64,000 nt of DNA from Pectobacterium carotovorum (GTDB taxonomy: Bacteria; Pseudomonadota; Gammaproteobacteria; Enterobacterales; Enterobacteriaceae), in NCBI GenBank assembly GCA_016415585.1, contig CP066552.1, positions 1,488,001 through 1,552,000 on the forward strand, in the 5' to 3' direction. A program made the translations under genes and the position numbers. The notes beneath the pieces were generated by a model. The model searched no databases. It had not been told where the DNA came from and saw only the letters and a list, made by a program, of their open reading frames with translations. Every line of letters begins with the position of its first letter. Position 1 is the stretch's first letter. Shown piece after piece: positions 9,956-20,026 of this stretch.

Positions 9956-10758
9956 AGTTTCAAGGGATAGATTTTCAAGGGCTAGGCTGCCGGAAAGTGA
10001 CGCATGGCGCGGTGGCTCCGAGGCAGCCGTGGCTGGTGTGCCTGCATGGTTTATTAGGCAGCGGTGAGGACTGGCAGCCCATTCTGCCGTTCTGTCGTGA
10101 CTGGCCCGTGCTGCTGGTGGATTTACCCGGACACGGCGCGTCGCGAACGATATCCACAACAGATTTTGCCGATGTTAGTAGCCAGTTAAGCAAGACGCTG
10201 TTGGATCAAGGCATTGAGAATTACTGGCTGCTAGGCTATTCGCTCGGTGGGCGTATCGCGATGTATCACGCCTGCAACGGGCAGCATGACGGCATGCTCG
10301 GGTTGCTGGTCGAAGGCGGACATCCCGGCTTGGCAACGCCGGATCTGCGTACGGAACGCATCCACCATGATGCACGTTGGGCGCAGCGCTTTCGTCAGGA
10401 ACCGCTGCCAGCGGTCTTGCAGGACTGGTATCAGCAGGCGGTCTTTGCCGATGTTGACTCTACTCAGCGTGAACAGCTGGTTGCTCGCCGCAGCGCCAAT
10501 CACGGTGCGTCCGTTGCGGCGATGCTGGAAGCGACCTCGCTGGGGCGGCAGCCTTTTTGGGCGGAACGCCTCCGGCACCTGTCGATACCTTTTGTTTACT
10601 TATGCGGTGCCAGCGACGTGAAGTTTCAAACGCTGGCGGCGCAATACGGCCTGCCGTTACTGAGCGTGGATCAGGCGGGTCACAATGCTCATCAGGCGAA
10701 TCCAACGGCCTATGCCGAGCGGGTTCGCTCTTTTCTTTTGCATCACGTTAAGGATTGA
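9943..10758 (+). CDS. menH: SHCHC synthase MenH (alpha/beta hydrolase)
   Basis: Eliminates pyruvate from SEPHCHC to form SHCHC. Alpha/beta hydrolase fold: oxyanion motif [11 protein letters not shown], nucleophile elbow GYSLGG with the catalytic Ser, Asp in [10 protein letters not shown] and His in DQAGHNAHQ. The 271 residues include an N-terminal extension of about 15 over E. coli (252 residues). The GTG start used here overlaps the end of menD; a later start is possible but none is better. The pathway position is supported by its place in the operon. Confidence 0.92.
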   Translation: MGALKFQGIDFQGLGCRKVTHGAVAPRQPWLVCLHGLLGSGEDWQPILPFCRDWPVLLVDLPGHGASRTISTTDFADVSSQLSKTLLDQGIENYWLLGYSLGGRIAMYHACNGQHDGMLGLLVEGGHPGLATPDLRTERIHHDARWAQRFRQEPLPAVLQDWYQQAVFADVDSTQREQLVARRSANHGASVAAMLEATSLGRQPFWAERLRHLSIPFVYLCGASDVKFQTLAAQYGLPLLSVDQAGHNAHQANPTAYAERVRSFLLHHVKD

Positions 10759-10763
10759 TAACT

Positions 10764-11621
10764 ATGCTTTATCCGAGTGAAGACCTGCTTTACGCACCGA
10801 TTGAATGGCACGATTGCAGCGGCGACTTCGCCGATATCCTCTACCATAAATCCATCGATGGCATTGCCAAAATCACCATTAACCGTCCTCAGGTACGCAA
10901 TGCGTTCCGTCCGCAAACGGTAAAAGAGATGATTCAGGCGCTTGATAATGCGCGTCATGACGACGGTATCGGGACGATTATCCTGACCGGTGCTGGCGAT
11001 AAGGCATTCTGCTCCGGCGGCGATCAGAAAGTTCGTGGCGACTACGGCGGTTATCAGGATGACAGCGGCGTGCATCATCTGAACGTGCTGGATTTCCAGC
11101 GTCAGATCCGTACCTGTCCGAAGCCGGTTGTCGCGATGGTCGCAGGCTATTCCATCGGTGGTGGACATGTTCTACACATGATGTGTGACCTGACCATTGC
11201 GGCAGAAAACGCCATCTTCGGTCAAACGGGTCCGCGCGTCGGCTCCTTTGACGGCGGCTGGGGCGCTTCTTACATGGCACGCATCGTGGGTCAGAAGAAA
11301 GCGCGTGAAATCTGGTTCCTGTGCCGCCAGTACGACGCTGCGCAAGCGTTGGATATGGGGCTGGTGAACACGGTAGTGCCGTTGGCGGATCTGGAAAAAG
11401 AAACCGTGCGCTGGTGCCGTGAAATGCTGCAAAACAGCCCAATGGCGCTGCGCTGTCTGAAAGCGGCGCTGAACGCAGACTGCGACGGTCAGGCTGGCTT
11501 GCAGGAGCTGGCGGGTAACGCCACCATGCTGTTCTACATGACAGACGAAGGGCAGGAAGGCCGCAACGCGTTCAATGAAAAACGTCAGCCTGACTTCAGC
11601 AAATTCAAACGGAATCCGTAA
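10764..11621 (+). CDS. menB: 1,4-dihydroxy-2-naphthoyl-CoA synthase MenB
   Basis: Crotonase-family enzyme that cyclises O-succinylbenzoyl-CoA to 1,4-dihydroxy-2-naphthoyl-CoA. The 285 residues are nearly identical to E. coli MenB from [12 protein letters not shown] through the C-terminal [10 protein letters not shown]. Oxyanion-hole and active-site segments include [29 protein letters not shown] and [13 protein letters not shown]. An upstream in-frame TTG exists, but the ATG at 10764 is preferred: it has AAGGA at 10750-10754 and gives exactly the family length. Its stop overlaps the menC start as TAATG. Confidence 0.97.
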   Translation: MLYPSEDLLYAPIEWHDCSGDFADILYHKSIDGIAKITINRPQVRNAFRPQTVKEMIQALDNARHDDGIGTIILTGAGDKAFCSGGDQKVRGDYGGYQDDSGVHHLNVLDFQRQIRTCPKPVVAMVAGYSIGGGHVLHMMCDLTIAAENAIFGQTGPRVGSFDGGWGASYMARIVGQKKAREIWFLCRQYDAAQALDMGLVNTVVPLADLEKETVRWCREMLQNSPMALRCLKAALNADCDGQAGLQELAGNATMLFYMTDEGQEGRNAFNEKRQPDFSKFKRNP

Positions 11622-12592
11622 TGCGTCAGGTCACTCTCTATCGTTACAGCGTGCCGATGGAAGCCGGAGTGGTGCTGCGCAATCAGCGTCTGAAGACCCG
11701 TGATGGGCTTATCGTTCGCCTGCAAGACGGCGAGCGGTTGGGCTGGGGTGAGATTGCGCCGTTGCCAGAATTCAGCGTGGAAACGTTGGCAGAGGCGGAA
11801 TCAGCCGCGCTTGAACAGCTGCAATTGTGGGCAGCAGGACAGGCATTTTCTGACGATCTTCCGCCGTCGGTTGCCTTTGGCTTGAGCTGTGCGCAGGCCG
11901 AGCTGGATCGGCATCTGCCGCAGGCGGCGGATTATCGCAAAGCGCCATTGTGCAGCGGCGATCCTGACGAGCTGTTTGAGATGCTACAGGCGATGCCGGG
12001 TGAGAAAGTGGCAAAGATCAAAGTCGGCCTGTACGAAGCGGTGCGTGATGGCATGATCGTTAACGTACTGCTGGAAGCCTTGCCGGATCTGAAACTCCGT
12101 CTGGATGCCAACCGCAGTTGGACGCGTGCCAAAGCCGACGGCTTCGCTCGTTATGTCGCGCCGTCATTGCGTTCGCGCATTGCCTTTCTTGAAGAGCCTT
12201 GCAAAACCCGTGAAGAATCTCGCGAGTTTGCGCGAGAAACGGGCATCAACATTGCCTGGGATGAAAGCGTGCGCGAGGCGGATTTTCGGGTAGAAGCCGA
12301 GCCGGGCGTGAGTGCGATTGTGATCAAACCTACGCTGGTCGGCAGCCTCGCACGCTGCCAACAGCTGGTGCAGGAAACGCATCAGGCTGGATTAACGGCG
12401 GTGATCAGCTCCAGCATCGAATCCAGTCTGGGGTTAACGCAGCTGGCGCGTTTGGCGCACTGGCTGACGCCGGATACGGTTCCAGGGCTGGACACGTTGG
12501 ATCTGATGCAGGCGCAGGTGATTCAACGCTGGCCGGATAGCGCGTTGCCGCTGTTGGCTGCTGAGCAACTGGACGTGGTATGGCAATCCTGA
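11621..12592 (+). CDS. menC: o-succinylbenzoate synthase MenC
   Basis: Enolase-superfamily dehydratase that turns SHCHC into o-succinylbenzoate. The 323 residues fit the family. The catalytic features are all visible in order: Lys pair in AKIKVGLYE, metal ligands in [16 protein letters not shown] and WDESVREAD, and the second catalytic Lys in VIKPTLVGS. It overlaps menB by one base and menE by 13 nt, so it sits in the middle of a tightly packed menHBCE block. Confidence 0.95.
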   Translation: MRQVTLYRYSVPMEAGVVLRNQRLKTRDGLIVRLQDGERLGWGEIAPLPEFSVETLAEAESAALEQLQLWAAGQAFSDDLPPSVAFGLSCAQAELDRHLPQAADYRKAPLCSGDPDELFEMLQAMPGEKVAKIKVGLYEAVRDGMIVNVLLEALPDLKLRLDANRSWTRAKADGFARYVAPSLRSRIAFLEEPCKTREESREFARETGINIAWDESVREADFRVEAEPGVSAIVIKPTLVGSLARCQQLVQETHQAGLTAVISSSIESSLGLTQLARLAHWLTPDTVPGLDTLDLMQAQVIQRWPDSALPLLAAEQLDVVWQS

Positions 12593-13998
12593 CCGACTGG
12601 CCGTGGCGATACTGGGCTAGCCAGACGCCCCAGTCTGTGGCATTGATTGAAGATGAAACCCGCTGGAGCTGGCAGTCGCTTGCCCAGCGGGTGGATCAGC
12701 TGGCAGAGCATTTCACCCAGCAGGGCGTTATGGCCGACAGTACGGTCGCGCTACGTGGGAAAAATAGCGTCCAGATGCTGTTCAGCTATCTGGCGCTGTT
12801 ACAGTGCGGCGTGCGCGTACTGCCGCTGAATCCACAGTTACCTGATGCATTAACCGAGGTGCTACTGCCTGCGCTGAATGTAACGCATAGCCTGTGCCTG
12901 AATGATAAATCGTGGCCGAAGGCTGTACGCACGCTTTCTTTGCCCCTGTGTGATACCGAGGAAAGCCGCCGTATCGATAGACTACGCTGGCAGGCCGATC
13001 GGCTGGCGACGCTGACGCTGACATCCGGCTCCAGCGGGATGCCGAAGGCGGCGGTGCATTCGTTTGCTGCCCATCTCTCCAGCGCGGAAGGTGTGGTTCA
13101 GATGATGGCATTTTCTGCCAACGATAGTTGGCTGTTGTCACTTCCGCTCTTTCACGTTTCCGGGCAGGGAATTGTCTGGCGCTGGCTTGTGACTGGGGCA
13201 ACGATTGTTGTCCGTGCGCATCAGCCTCTGGATAGTGCGCTGCGCGATTGCACCCATGCTTCTCTGGTGCCGACGCAACTGTGGCGACTGCTGTCAGAGG
13301 GGACATTCCCCACGGCATTAAAGGCCGTATTGCTCGGCGGCGCGATGATCCCGCAGGCACTGACGCAACAGGCAGAAGCGCGAGGCGTCAGCTGCTGGTG
13401 TGGCTATGGTCTGACGGAACTGGCGTCCACCGTCTGCGCGAAACGTGCTGATGGACGTTCGGGCGTCGGCATGCCGCTGTACGAGCGAGAGATCCGGCTG
13501 GTGGAGGATGAAATCCTGCTGCGTGGCAGCACGCTGGCCGCCGGTTATTGGCGTGACGGAAAACTGATTCCACTCGTCGATGATGATGGCTGGTTCCACA
13601 CGCGGGATCGCGGGCTATTTACCGAAGGCGAATGGCACATTCTGGGGCGCCTAGATAATCAATTCTTCAGCGGTGGGGAAGGGATTCAGCCCGAGAATAT
13701 CGAAGCTGTGCTGTTGGCACACCCTGATGTTCAACAGGCCTGCATTGTGCCCGTTGACGATGCTGAGTTCGGCCACCGTCCTGTTGCGGTATTGGAGGTG
13801 GCACAAACCACGACGCTTGATGCGATACGCGATTGGCTACAGCCGCAGCTTGCCGGATTTCAGCGTCCGGTCGCGTATTATGCGCTGCCCGTTGAACTGA
13901 AAAATGGTGGGATTAAGCTTTCTCGCCAGCAGGTGAAAAGCTGGGTCAATGCAACGCACCATTCGCCCAACACAACAGGTCACGCAGGTCGGTCGTAG
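12580..13998 (+). CDS. menE: o-succinylbenzoate-CoA ligase MenE
   Basis: Acyl-CoA synthetase of the ANL superfamily that activates o-succinylbenzoate for MenB. The adenylate-forming P-loop [17 protein letters not shown], the [11 protein letters not shown] motif, the hinge Asp region HTRDRGLF and the late motif [11 protein letters not shown] near the C-terminus are present. Length is 472 residues against 451 in E. coli, the extra being a C-terminal tail. Last gene of the men operon; no T-run terminator follows and a small gene on the other strand ends 1 nt away. Confidence 0.95.
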   Translation: MAILTDWPWRYWASQTPQSVALIEDETRWSWQSLAQRVDQLAEHFTQQGVMADSTVALRGKNSVQMLFSYLALLQCGVRVLPLNPQLPDALTEVLLPALNVTHSLCLNDKSWPKAVRTLSLPLCDTEESRRIDRLRWQADRLATLTLTSGSSGMPKAAVHSFAAHLSSAEGVVQMMAFSANDSWLLSLPLFHVSGQGIVWRWLVTGATIVVRAHQPLDSALRDCTHASLVPTQLWRLLSEGTFPTALKAVLLGGAMIPQALTQQAEARGVSCWCGYGLTELASTVCAKRADGRSGVGMPLYEREIRLVEDEILLRGSTLAAGYWRDGKLIPLVDDDGWFHTRDRGLFTEGEWHILGRLDNQFFSGGEGIQPENIEAVLLAHPDVQQACIVPVDDAEFGHRPVAVLEVAQTTTLDAIRDWLQPQLAGFQRPVAYYALPVELKNGGIKLSRQQVKSWVNATHHSPNTTGHAGRS

Positions 13999-13999
13999 G

Positions 14000-14212
14000 C
14001 TAGTTGTCCGGTGCGCTGGTGCCGAGTTTCGCCACCTTTCGTGGATGACTGGTCTGGTTACTGGCGCTGGTTTCACGATCAAACAGCGCCAGCTTTTCCA
14101 GAAACCATATGTCCTGAAACCGCATCGGGCTGTGCCTGTCGGAACTCACCGTATGAGGGGGATCGATCGTCGTTGTGCGCTTTTCTGTGGTTAATTTCCC
14201 TTCTCTCATCAT
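14000..14212 (-). CDS. Small hypothetical protein (70 residues), convergent with menE
   Basis: I do not recognise this protein. It is hydrophilic and mixed-charge with one more hydrophobic stretch, RFQDIWFLEKLALFDRE, and no signal peptide or membrane segment. Evidence for reality: a good ribosome-binding site (AAGGA a few bases upstream of tandem ATG codons), codon choice like its neighbours, and an end fitted one base from the menE stop. E. coli has pmrD next to menE, but this sequence does not resemble PmrD. It could still be a chance frame. Confidence 0.45.
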   Translation of the reverse strand: MMREGKLTTEKRTTTIDPPHTVSSDRHSPMRFQDIWFLEKLALFDRETSASNQTSHPRKVAKLGTSAPDN

Positions 14213-14461
14213 CGTTTCCTTCTGCCTGTTTTATCGTCATCCATGATGATTACTATTGTTCACTTTGTCTTTTTTGAGCAAATAGGCGGCGCTTATTGCT
14301 GCTATTGTCAGCAGCGCTGAAGGCAAACTTTCATGATTATTAAAAGAATAAATCGCTGCTCAGGGCAATTTCATGCTGGAGTGAGGGGGCGTTTCGGGTA
14401 GAATCGGCAACGATAACACCTTTACACGCGCGTTTAACGACGGTTTTTAAGGATATTGAAA

Positions 14462-15001
14462 ATGAAAAAGTTTGTGATTGCCTGTGCGGGAAGCTTGTTA
14501 CTTGCAAGTGCTTCTGTACATGCCATTAGCCTTTCCGGGGAAGCGGGTCGCGATTACGCTGGTGCCAGTGCGGGCTTCGGTCTGGGCATTCCTGGGCTTG
14601 CGGGCAATGTGAGCTATGCCCACGGCGACAACAACAATGATGTATACGGCTTCGGCTTGGGATACACCATTCCTGTTGGTCCACTCAAGCTGACTCTGGG
14701 TGGCAAAGCGCTGTACCTGAATCAGGATCACGGCAATGATGGCTATGGCGTCGCACTGGGCGGTGGCGTGCAGTGGCCGCTGAGCCGCCAGTTCTCGCTG
14801 TATGGTGAGGGTTACTATTCACCAGATGCTTTCTCCAGCCATGTTGACCACTATGTTGAAGGGAAAGCAGGAGTCCGCTGGCAGGTCTTTGCACCGCTGA
14901 GCGTTGATGTTGGTTACCGCTATATCAATATGGCGCGTGAGAACGGCCCAGATAACAGACTGGCGGATTCTGCCTATGTCGGCGTTGGTCTGAACTTCTG
15001 A
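14462..15001 (+). CDS. yfaZ: YfaZ-family outer membrane protein
   Basis: Small outer-membrane beta-barrel of the YfaZ family; function not established. The signal peptide spans about residues 1-21 (KKFVIACAGSLLLASASVHA). The rest alternates Gly/aromatic-rich strands (GLGYTIPVGPLKLTLGGKAL, DVGYRYINMA) and ends in a terminal aromatic residue (VGVGLNF), the usual outer-membrane barrel signature. An upstream TTG is in frame but the ATG at 14462 has AAGGA 8 nt before it. A monocistronic unit followed by an ERIC repeat and a strong terminator. Confidence 0.88.
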   Translation: MKKFVIACAGSLLLASASVHAISLSGEAGRDYAGASAGFGLGIPGLAGNVSYAHGDNNNDVYGFGLGYTIPVGPLKLTLGGKALYLNQDHGNDGYGVALGGGVQWPLSRQFSLYGEGYYSPDAFSSHVDHYVEGKAGVRWQVFAPLSVDVGYRYINMARENGPDNRLADSAYVGVGLNF

Positions 15002-15128
15002 TATACCCGTCATACTTCAAGCCGCAGGTGTGTTGGCTTTCCTCGCTCACCCCAGTCACTTACTTGTGTAAGCTCCTGGGGATTCACTGCGTCGCCGCCT
15101 GCCTGCAACTCGAATTATTTAGGGTATA
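15002..15128. repeat. ERIC element (full length, 127 bp)
   Basis: Begins TATACCCGTCATACTTCAAG and ends AATTATTTAGGGTATA, with the diagnostic centre CCCAGTCACTTACTTGTGTA and AGCTCCTGGGGATTCACTGC used for ERIC-PCR primers. It lies directly after the yfaZ stop codon. Confidence 0.93.
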
Positions 15129-15140
15129 GTGGTTCGAAAG

Positions 15141-15178
15141 AAAAAAGAGCGTGAATGTTAAGTTCACGCTCTTTTTTT
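15141..15178. terminator. Bidirectional intrinsic terminator between yfaZ and tyrP
   Basis: GAGCGTGAA (15147-15155) pairs with TTCACGCTC (15163-15171), flanked by six A and seven T residues, so it works in both directions for the convergent pair. Confidence 0.9.
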
Positions 15179-15204
15179 ATGTCTTGGATTAACCAATGAG
15201 AAGG

Positions 15205-16413
15205 TTAACTGATTGACGGCAACCAGCCTGCCACCATCGCCAGTTGGATCAGGATGATTGTGATGCCGCTGGTGAAGACCAGTGCCAAGACCGGTGCGCC
15301 ACCGCGCGTCGCGCGTATTTCAGGACGTTGTTTGCGCACCTGCCAGCTCAGCAAGACCGGAATAAGCAATGCCAGCACGGCCAGCGCAATCGCCGCATAA
15401 CCTAGCGCCATCACGAACCCTTGCGGATAAAAGAGGGCAAACACCAGCGGGGGAATAAAGGTCAGTAAGCCCGTTTGCGCGCGCCCGATGATGCTATTTT
15501 TACGTTTAAACAGATCGGCTAAATAATCGAACAGTCCAAGTGCCACGCCGAGGAAAGAGGTCGCCAGCGCTAGATCGGCAAACAGGTGGACGGCCAGTTC
15601 AACGTGCGGTGAGGCAACCAGCGTGCGAATAGCCTGCATCAACCCATTCAATCCCGCCTGATCGGCCAAAATAGCATTGAATGTTGAAGAGCTAAGGCTG
15701 CCCAACATCACGAGCTGCCAGAAGATATAGGCAATCAGCGGTATCACGCTACCGATAAGGAATATCCGGCGTAGCTTACGGCTGTCGCCACCCATGTAGT
15801 GCACGATGCTGGGGATACTGCCGTGAAAGCCGAACGACGTCAGAATGACGGGTAATGCCGAGAGCGTCAGACCTTGTTGCAGCGGTAGCGTTAAGAGGTT
15901 GACGCGCTGAATATGGGGAACCATGACGGCCAGCATGATGACGAGCATCAACACTTTGCCGCTAAACAGGATGCGGTTAAACAAGTCGACTGAGGATGTT
16001 CCGATGCAGACGACGCCACCAGCAACCAGTGTGAAGAGCAGAATACCTGCGGACAGCGGAAGTGAGTAGCCACTCCACTGGCTGATACTGCTGGCGAGCA
16101 GTTCGCCTGCGCCGCTGATATAGGCCGCGGTGAGCGCATACATCAGAAATAGCATACTAAAGCCGGTAATCCACTGTCCCCAGCGACCGAGGTAGATTTT
16201 TGCCAGCGTGCCCAGCCCGGTGTGCGAGGGCTGATGTTGATACACTTCAACCAGCAATAAGGCGCTGTAACACATCAGTGCCCACAAACCGATCAATATC
16301 ATCAATGTAGTACCAAATCCGACGCCTGCGGTGGCTAACGGCATCGCCAACATTCCAGCTCCAATAGTGGTGCCTGCAACGATAAAAATGCTGCCAAGAG
16401 TACGATTTTTCAC
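15205..16413 (-). CDS. tyrP: Tyrosine-specific permease TyrP
   Basis: Inner-membrane proton-driven aromatic amino acid permease of the HAAAP family, specific for tyrosine in E. coli. The 402 residues align over their whole length with E. coli TyrP ([20 protein letters not shown] at the start, [20 protein letters not shown] in the middle). About eleven hydrophobic segments are seen. The upstream region has two TyrR-type operators, which supports tyrosine-dependent control. Transcribed divergently from yfaY. Confidence 0.95.
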   Translation of the reverse strand: MKNRTLGSIFIVAGTTIGAGMLAMPLATAGVGFGTTLMILIGLWALMCYSALLLVEVYQHQPSHTGLGTLAKIYLGRWGQWITGFSMLFLMYALTAAYISGAGELLASSISQWSGYSLPLSAGILLFTLVAGGVVCIGTSSVDLFNRILFSGKVLMLVIMLAVMVPHIQRVNLLTLPLQQGLTLSALPVILTSFGFHGSIPSIVHYMGGDSRKLRRIFLIGSVIPLIAYIFWQLVMLGSLSSSTFNAILADQAGLNGLMQAIRTLVASPHVELAVHLFADLALATSFLGVALGLFDYLADLFKRKNSIIGRAQTGLLTFIPPLVFALFYPQGFVMALGYAAIALAVLALLIPVLLSWQVRKQRPEIRATRGGAPVLALVFTSGITIILIQLAMVAGWLPSIS

Positions 16414-16481
16414 CTATTCCTCTATAAATAGCGTGGCTATCCAGATATTTTTGGCAGCAGGGTAGAGTATTCAGTGATTTC

Positions 16482-16499
16482 TGTCAAAACGCCGTTACG
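16482..16499. promoter_or_regulatory. Weak TyrR box upstream of tyrP
   Basis: TGTCAAAACGCCGTTACG is a degenerate copy of the TyrR consensus TGTAAA-N6-TTTACA, 23 bp from the strong box and nearer the gene. A strong plus weak pair resembles the tyrP regulatory region of E. coli. Confidence 0.5.
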
Positions 16500-16504
16500 A
16501 GGGG

Positions 16505-16522
16505 TGTAATTATATATTTACA
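16505..16522. promoter_or_regulatory. Strong TyrR box upstream of tyrP
   Basis: TGTAATTATATATTTACA matches TGTAAA-N6-TTTACA at eleven of twelve defined positions. It lies about 92 nt upstream of the tyrP ATG in the tyrP/yfaY divergent region. Confidence 0.75.
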
Positions 16523-16634
16523 CTGGAGTGAGGAGCGTCGGAGGCGATACGTTATTGGGCAGGCAGAAAGAAACATTGTGTTTGTTCATGCGACTTTTTA
16601 AAGTGGTTTCAGGATCGTCACGAGGAATAAAAAA

Positions 16635-17828
16635 ATGCTTAGGGTCGAGATGTTATGTACCGGCGATGAAGTGCTGCATGGTCAGATTATTGATACCAAT
16701 GCGGCCTGGCTGGCGGATTATCTGTTTCAGCAGGGATTACCGATGACCAGCCGGATGACGGTGGGGGACGATCTCGATGCGCTGGTGACTGCGATAACGC
16801 AGCGTAGCCAGATAGCCGATATCCTGATTGTGAACGGCGGCCTGGGGCCGACCAGCGACGATCTCAGCGCATTGGCGGCGGCCACTGCCGCAGGAGAAGG
16901 GCTAGTTGAGCACGCGGAATGGCTGGCGCGTATGGAGGCGTTCTTTGCTGAGCGTGGCAGAGTGATGGCACCGAGCAACCGTAAACAGGCGCAAATCCCT
17001 GCTAGCGCGGAAATGGTGGATAACCCGGTGGGCACCGCTTGTGGTTTTGCGCTGCAATTGAACAAGTGCCTGATGTTTTTTACACCGGGCGTGCCGTCTG
17101 AGTTTAAGGTCATGGTCGATCAGCAAATTATGCCGCGTTTGCGCGAGCGTTTTGCTGTCGCCGATGCCCCGCTGTGCCTACGCCTGACCACCTTTGGCCG
17201 CTCCGAGAGCGATCTGGCAAGTCAGTTGGACGGCATGGCGTTACCGCCGGGCGTGGTGCTGGGCTACCGTTCTTCTATGCCAATTATCGAGCTGAAGCTG
17301 ACCGGCCCAGCCGCGCAGCAGGAAAATATGGAGCAACTGTGGGAAACGGTGCGCACCGTGGCAGGGGAAAATACCCTCTTTGAAGGAACCAAGGGGTTAC
17401 CGGCACAGCTGGCACGGCGTCTGGCCGAGCGTGATATGACGCTGGCAGTGAGTGAACACTTCACGGCAGGATTGCTCAACTGGCAGCTCCAGTCGGCGGA
17501 TGTTCCGCTGGCGGGCGGGGAACTGTTGGCAAACGTTGAGGATACCAGCCTGTCTGGGTTAGTGGACTATGCTCGCCATCTGGCGGAGCGTCAGGGGGCA
17601 TCGTTAGCGCTGGTTGTGGGTAACCGGAATGATGCAGAGCTGTCATTAGCGCTGCATACGCCGGAAGGATCTTTTGCCCAAACGATACAGTTCAACGTAC
17701 AGCGCTACAGCCTGAAAACCCATCAGGAAGTCGTTGCGATGCTGGCGATGAACATGCTGCGCCGCTGGCTAAATGGGTGGGCCGTCTACGGCGGGCACGG
17801 TTGGATCACGGTGCTAAGAACGCTTTAG
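16635..17828 (+). CDS. yfaY: CinA-family protein YfaY
   Basis: CinA/competence-damage-family protein with an N-terminal MoaB/MogA-like (COG1058) domain: CTGDEVLHGQIIDTNAAWLA, NGGLGPTSDDLSALAAA, FFTPGVPSEFK. A C-terminal PncC-like region is degenerate, as in E. coli YfaY, where NMN deamidase activity is attributed to the separate PncC. The 397 residues match the family (about 400). The ATG is preceded by GAGG. Precise function is unknown. Divergent from tyrP. Confidence 0.92.
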   Translation: MLRVEMLCTGDEVLHGQIIDTNAAWLADYLFQQGLPMTSRMTVGDDLDALVTAITQRSQIADILIVNGGLGPTSDDLSALAAATAAGEGLVEHAEWLARMEAFFAERGRVMAPSNRKQAQIPASAEMVDNPVGTACGFALQLNKCLMFFTPGVPSEFKVMVDQQIMPRLRERFAVADAPLCLRLTTFGRSESDLASQLDGMALPPGVVLGYRSSMPIIELKLTGPAAQQENMEQLWETVRTVAGENTLFEGTKGLPAQLARRLAERDMTLAVSEHFTAGLLNWQLQSADVPLAGGELLANVEDTSLSGLVDYARHLAERQGASLALVVGNRNDAELSLALHTPEGSFAQTIQFNVQRYSLKTHQEVVAMLAMNMLRRWLNGWAVYGGHGWITVLRTL

Positions 17829-17940
17829 AGTAAAAAAACATTCTCAGATGAGAGACAGACAATAATCTGTATGCGTTCTGATTTTTGTTGTTTTTTATTT
17901 TCCGGCGTCAAACGCTGTGCTGAGGTGGGCGTGACCGTCG

Positions 17941-18150
17941 GGTGAGCCGCATGGATGCGGCGAAAGTCAGTGCCGCGTCGGGAACGCGTCACTGACGGCC
18001 CGAATAACGGGCACGAACGCCGAAGGCACCGCGAAGCGGCACAGCGTCCGCCAAAATAGCCAGAGGTCAAGGAGTTGCGGCGACTGAGCGCTCCTTGTCG
18101 GGCGAGTGATGAAATGACAGAAAAATAAGGTGGTTAGCACGCCCGAAACC
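17941..18150. repeat. Hairpin-rich intergenic repeat region (17.94-18.15 kb)
   Basis: The 427-nt gap between yfaY and cnoX has no gene. It holds a series of short inverted repeats: GCCGCAT/ATGCGGC (17946-17961), GTCAGTG/CACTGAC (17966-17996), GCCCG/CGGGC (17998-18012) and CCGC/GCGG nearby. The last part (about 18090-18150, starting GCTCCTTGTCGGGCGAGTGA) recurs with roughly 80% identity at 61.30-61.36 kb, so it is a dispersed palindromic repeat family. Confidence 0.75.
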
Positions 18151-18211
18151 ATCACATCAATCTAGCATAAGACGATAAGTCTATAAGCCGATGGCTAAGC
18201 TTGCCTGCAAA

Positions 18212-18246
18212 TAAAAAGGCCAGAATCAACGTTCTGGCCCTTTTCA
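18212..18246 (-). terminator. Intrinsic terminator of cnoX
   Basis: GGCCAGAA and TTCTGGCC form an 8-bp stem; read on the minus strand the stem is followed by TTTTTATTT. It sits just past the cnoX stop. Confidence 0.88.
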
Positions 18247-18255
18247 CAAGATAAA

Positions 18256-19116
18256 TCAATATAATAACGAATAGAGCTGGCGGCGGTAGCGGGCGGCGAG
18301 GGCGTCGCTGGTGCCGAGGGCGGCCATGATGTCCATCAGCGTTTTACGTGCGCTGCCGTTAGCAACGGCCAGATCTTTATTCAGGAAGCCCATCAGTAGT
18401 TCAAGCGCTTCTTCGTTACGGCCGACCTGATGCAGTTGCAGAGCCAGCTGTACCGCGAGATCCGCATTTTGCGGATCGGCGTCCAATTGCTGCTGTAAAT
18501 GCTGAATTTCTGGCGTGTCTGCCGCCTGTTTCAGCAATTCAATCTGAGCCACGAGGCTATGGTAGCGCGTGTCTCGATCTTGCAAAGGAATTGTGGCCAA
18601 CACGGCTTCAGCATCTTCACTGCGTTTAATTTGAATCTGCACTTCCGCCAGCATCAGACCGATGTCACTGCGCTGCTGGCTGAGTTGCCAGGCGTCTTTC
18701 AGCAGCTGCATTGCTTCCGGCAGTTTGTCTTCCTGAATCAGCTGCTGTGCCTGTGCCACTTTCAGCTCTTCTTCTTTCGGCAGCGCGCGTTTCAGCAATT
18801 CACGAATCGCCTCTTCCGGCTGTGGACCCTGAAAACCATCCTGCGGCTGCCCGTCTTTAACCAGATACACGGTTGGGATTGAGCGCAGGCCAAACTGAGC
18901 GGCTACGCGCTGCTCGGTATCACAGTCAACCTTCGCCAGAACAAACTGTCCGGCGTATTCCTGCGCCAGCTTGTCCAGCACCGGTTCCAGCTCCAGGCAG
19001 TGCTGGCTACGCCCCGACCAGAAGTAAAACAGGACTGGCAGTGTCGTGGAGTGTTCCAACACCTGATGCAGGTTGGATTCATTGACGTCAACGATAGTCG
19101 CTTGTTGTTCTAACAT
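18256..19116 (-). CDS. cnoX: Chaperedoxin CnoX (YbbN)
   Basis: Thioredoxin-fold plus TPR protein that protects proteins from oxidative damage and hands clients to GroEL/DnaK in E. coli. The N-terminal thioredoxin domain (about 1-110) has SQHC at residues 37-40 in place of the CxxC redox pair, and the cis-Pro motif SIPTVYL. The C-terminal half is helical TPR-like ([39 protein letters not shown]). Length 286 against 284 in E. coli. Same strand as ybbO and tesA upstream. Confidence 0.94.
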   Translation of the reverse strand: MLEQQATIVDVNESNLHQVLEHSTTLPVLFYFWSGRSQHCLELEPVLDKLAQEYAGQFVLAKVDCDTEQRVAAQFGLRSIPTVYLVKDGQPQDGFQGPQPEEAIRELLKRALPKEEELKVAQAQQLIQEDKLPEAMQLLKDAWQLSQQRSDIGLMLAEVQIQIKRSEDAEAVLATIPLQDRDTRYHSLVAQIELLKQAADTPEIQHLQQQLDADPQNADLAVQLALQLHQVGRNEEALELLMGFLNKDLAVANGSARKTLMDIMAALGTSDALAARYRRQLYSLLY

Positions 19117-19227
19117 GAGTAGTCTCTCTTACTTCTTGAATACATTTGACTCTTAGATGGGGCCTGTCGGTGTCACTTACAAGCCTCGTGCAGAGATGAA
19201 CGTACAAATTCGTCATCCTCTGCAGCC

Positions 19228-19998
19228 TTATCCTCGTACTACCTTATCTAGCAGGCACCCCGGTAGCAAACGACGCAGCCAGGTTAAAGCGTGTGCCACC
19301 AGCGTCACGGGATAGCGTAATTTTGGCCGTGAGCTTTCCAACGCATGATGGAGCTTCGGCAAGATCGCTTCCGGCGGCAGCGTGAAGCGTTTAGCGATGC
19401 CGGGGTTGGTGACCGGCTTTTCCGTCTGCGTCTGTGCCACGTTATTGGTAAAGCGCGTGCTGATCGGGCCGGGCTCGATCAGGCTGACGTGCAGGCCGCT
19501 GCCGTGTAATTCCATACGCAACGCATCCGACCAGGCTTCCAGCGCATATTTGCTGGCGGCATACGCACCGCGACCCGGTGTAGACACCAGCCCCAGCACG
19601 GAACTGGTCTGGATGATACGGCCTTCACCATGCGGCAGCATCGCGGGTAATAATAACTGTGTGAGCTGATGCGTGCCGAACAGGTTGCTGGAAAACTGCT
19701 GCTCGAGCTGCTGGCGCGAAATGGTATTCAACGGTCCATACAGGCCATATCCAGCGTTGTTAAACAAACCGTACAGGCGATTATCGGTCAGTCTGATCAC
19801 CTCCGCCGCGGCCTGTTCCACGCTGGTGCTGTCATCCAGATCGAGCGTAATCGCCTCCAGACCCAGCGTGGTCAGACGCGCCACATCCTCTGCGCGACGG
19901 CAGGCTGCAATCACGCGATAGCCGCGTTTTTGCAGATCCTGAGCGGCAATCAGGCCAATACCGCTGGAGCAACCCGTAATGAAGACCGTTTTTTGCAT
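19228..19998 (-). CDS. ybbO: Short-chain dehydrogenase YbbO
   Basis: Classical SDR oxidoreductase, reported in E. coli as an NADP-dependent aldehyde/ketone reductase. The 256 residues have the Rossmann motif TGCSSGIG at 8-15, NNAG, the catalytic Ser in TSSVLG, and YxxxK in YAASKYALE. The C-terminus LPGCLLDKVVRG follows a short hydrophobic stretch. It lies between tesA and cnoX, the conserved tesA-ybbO-ybbN order. Confidence 0.92.
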   Translation of the reverse strand: MQKTVFITGCSSGIGLIAAQDLQKRGYRVIAACRRAEDVARLTTLGLEAITLDLDDSTSVEQAAAEVIRLTDNRLYGLFNNAGYGLYGPLNTISRQQLEQQFSSNLFGTHQLTQLLLPAMLPHGEGRIIQTSSVLGLVSTPGRGAYAASKYALEAWSDALRMELHGSGLHVSLIEPGPISTRFTNNVAQTQTEKPVTNPGIAKRFTLPPEAILPKLHHALESSRPKLRYPVTLVAHALTWLRRLLPGCLLDKVVRG

Positions 19999-20026
19999 AA
20001 CTTTACCTAATTCAAAAGCCTATTTA

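Noticed and set aside
17967..18155. Minus-strand frame sharing FITRPTR with one at 61.25-61.43 kb
   Set aside because: The similarity comes from the shared palindromic DNA repeat, not from a protein family.
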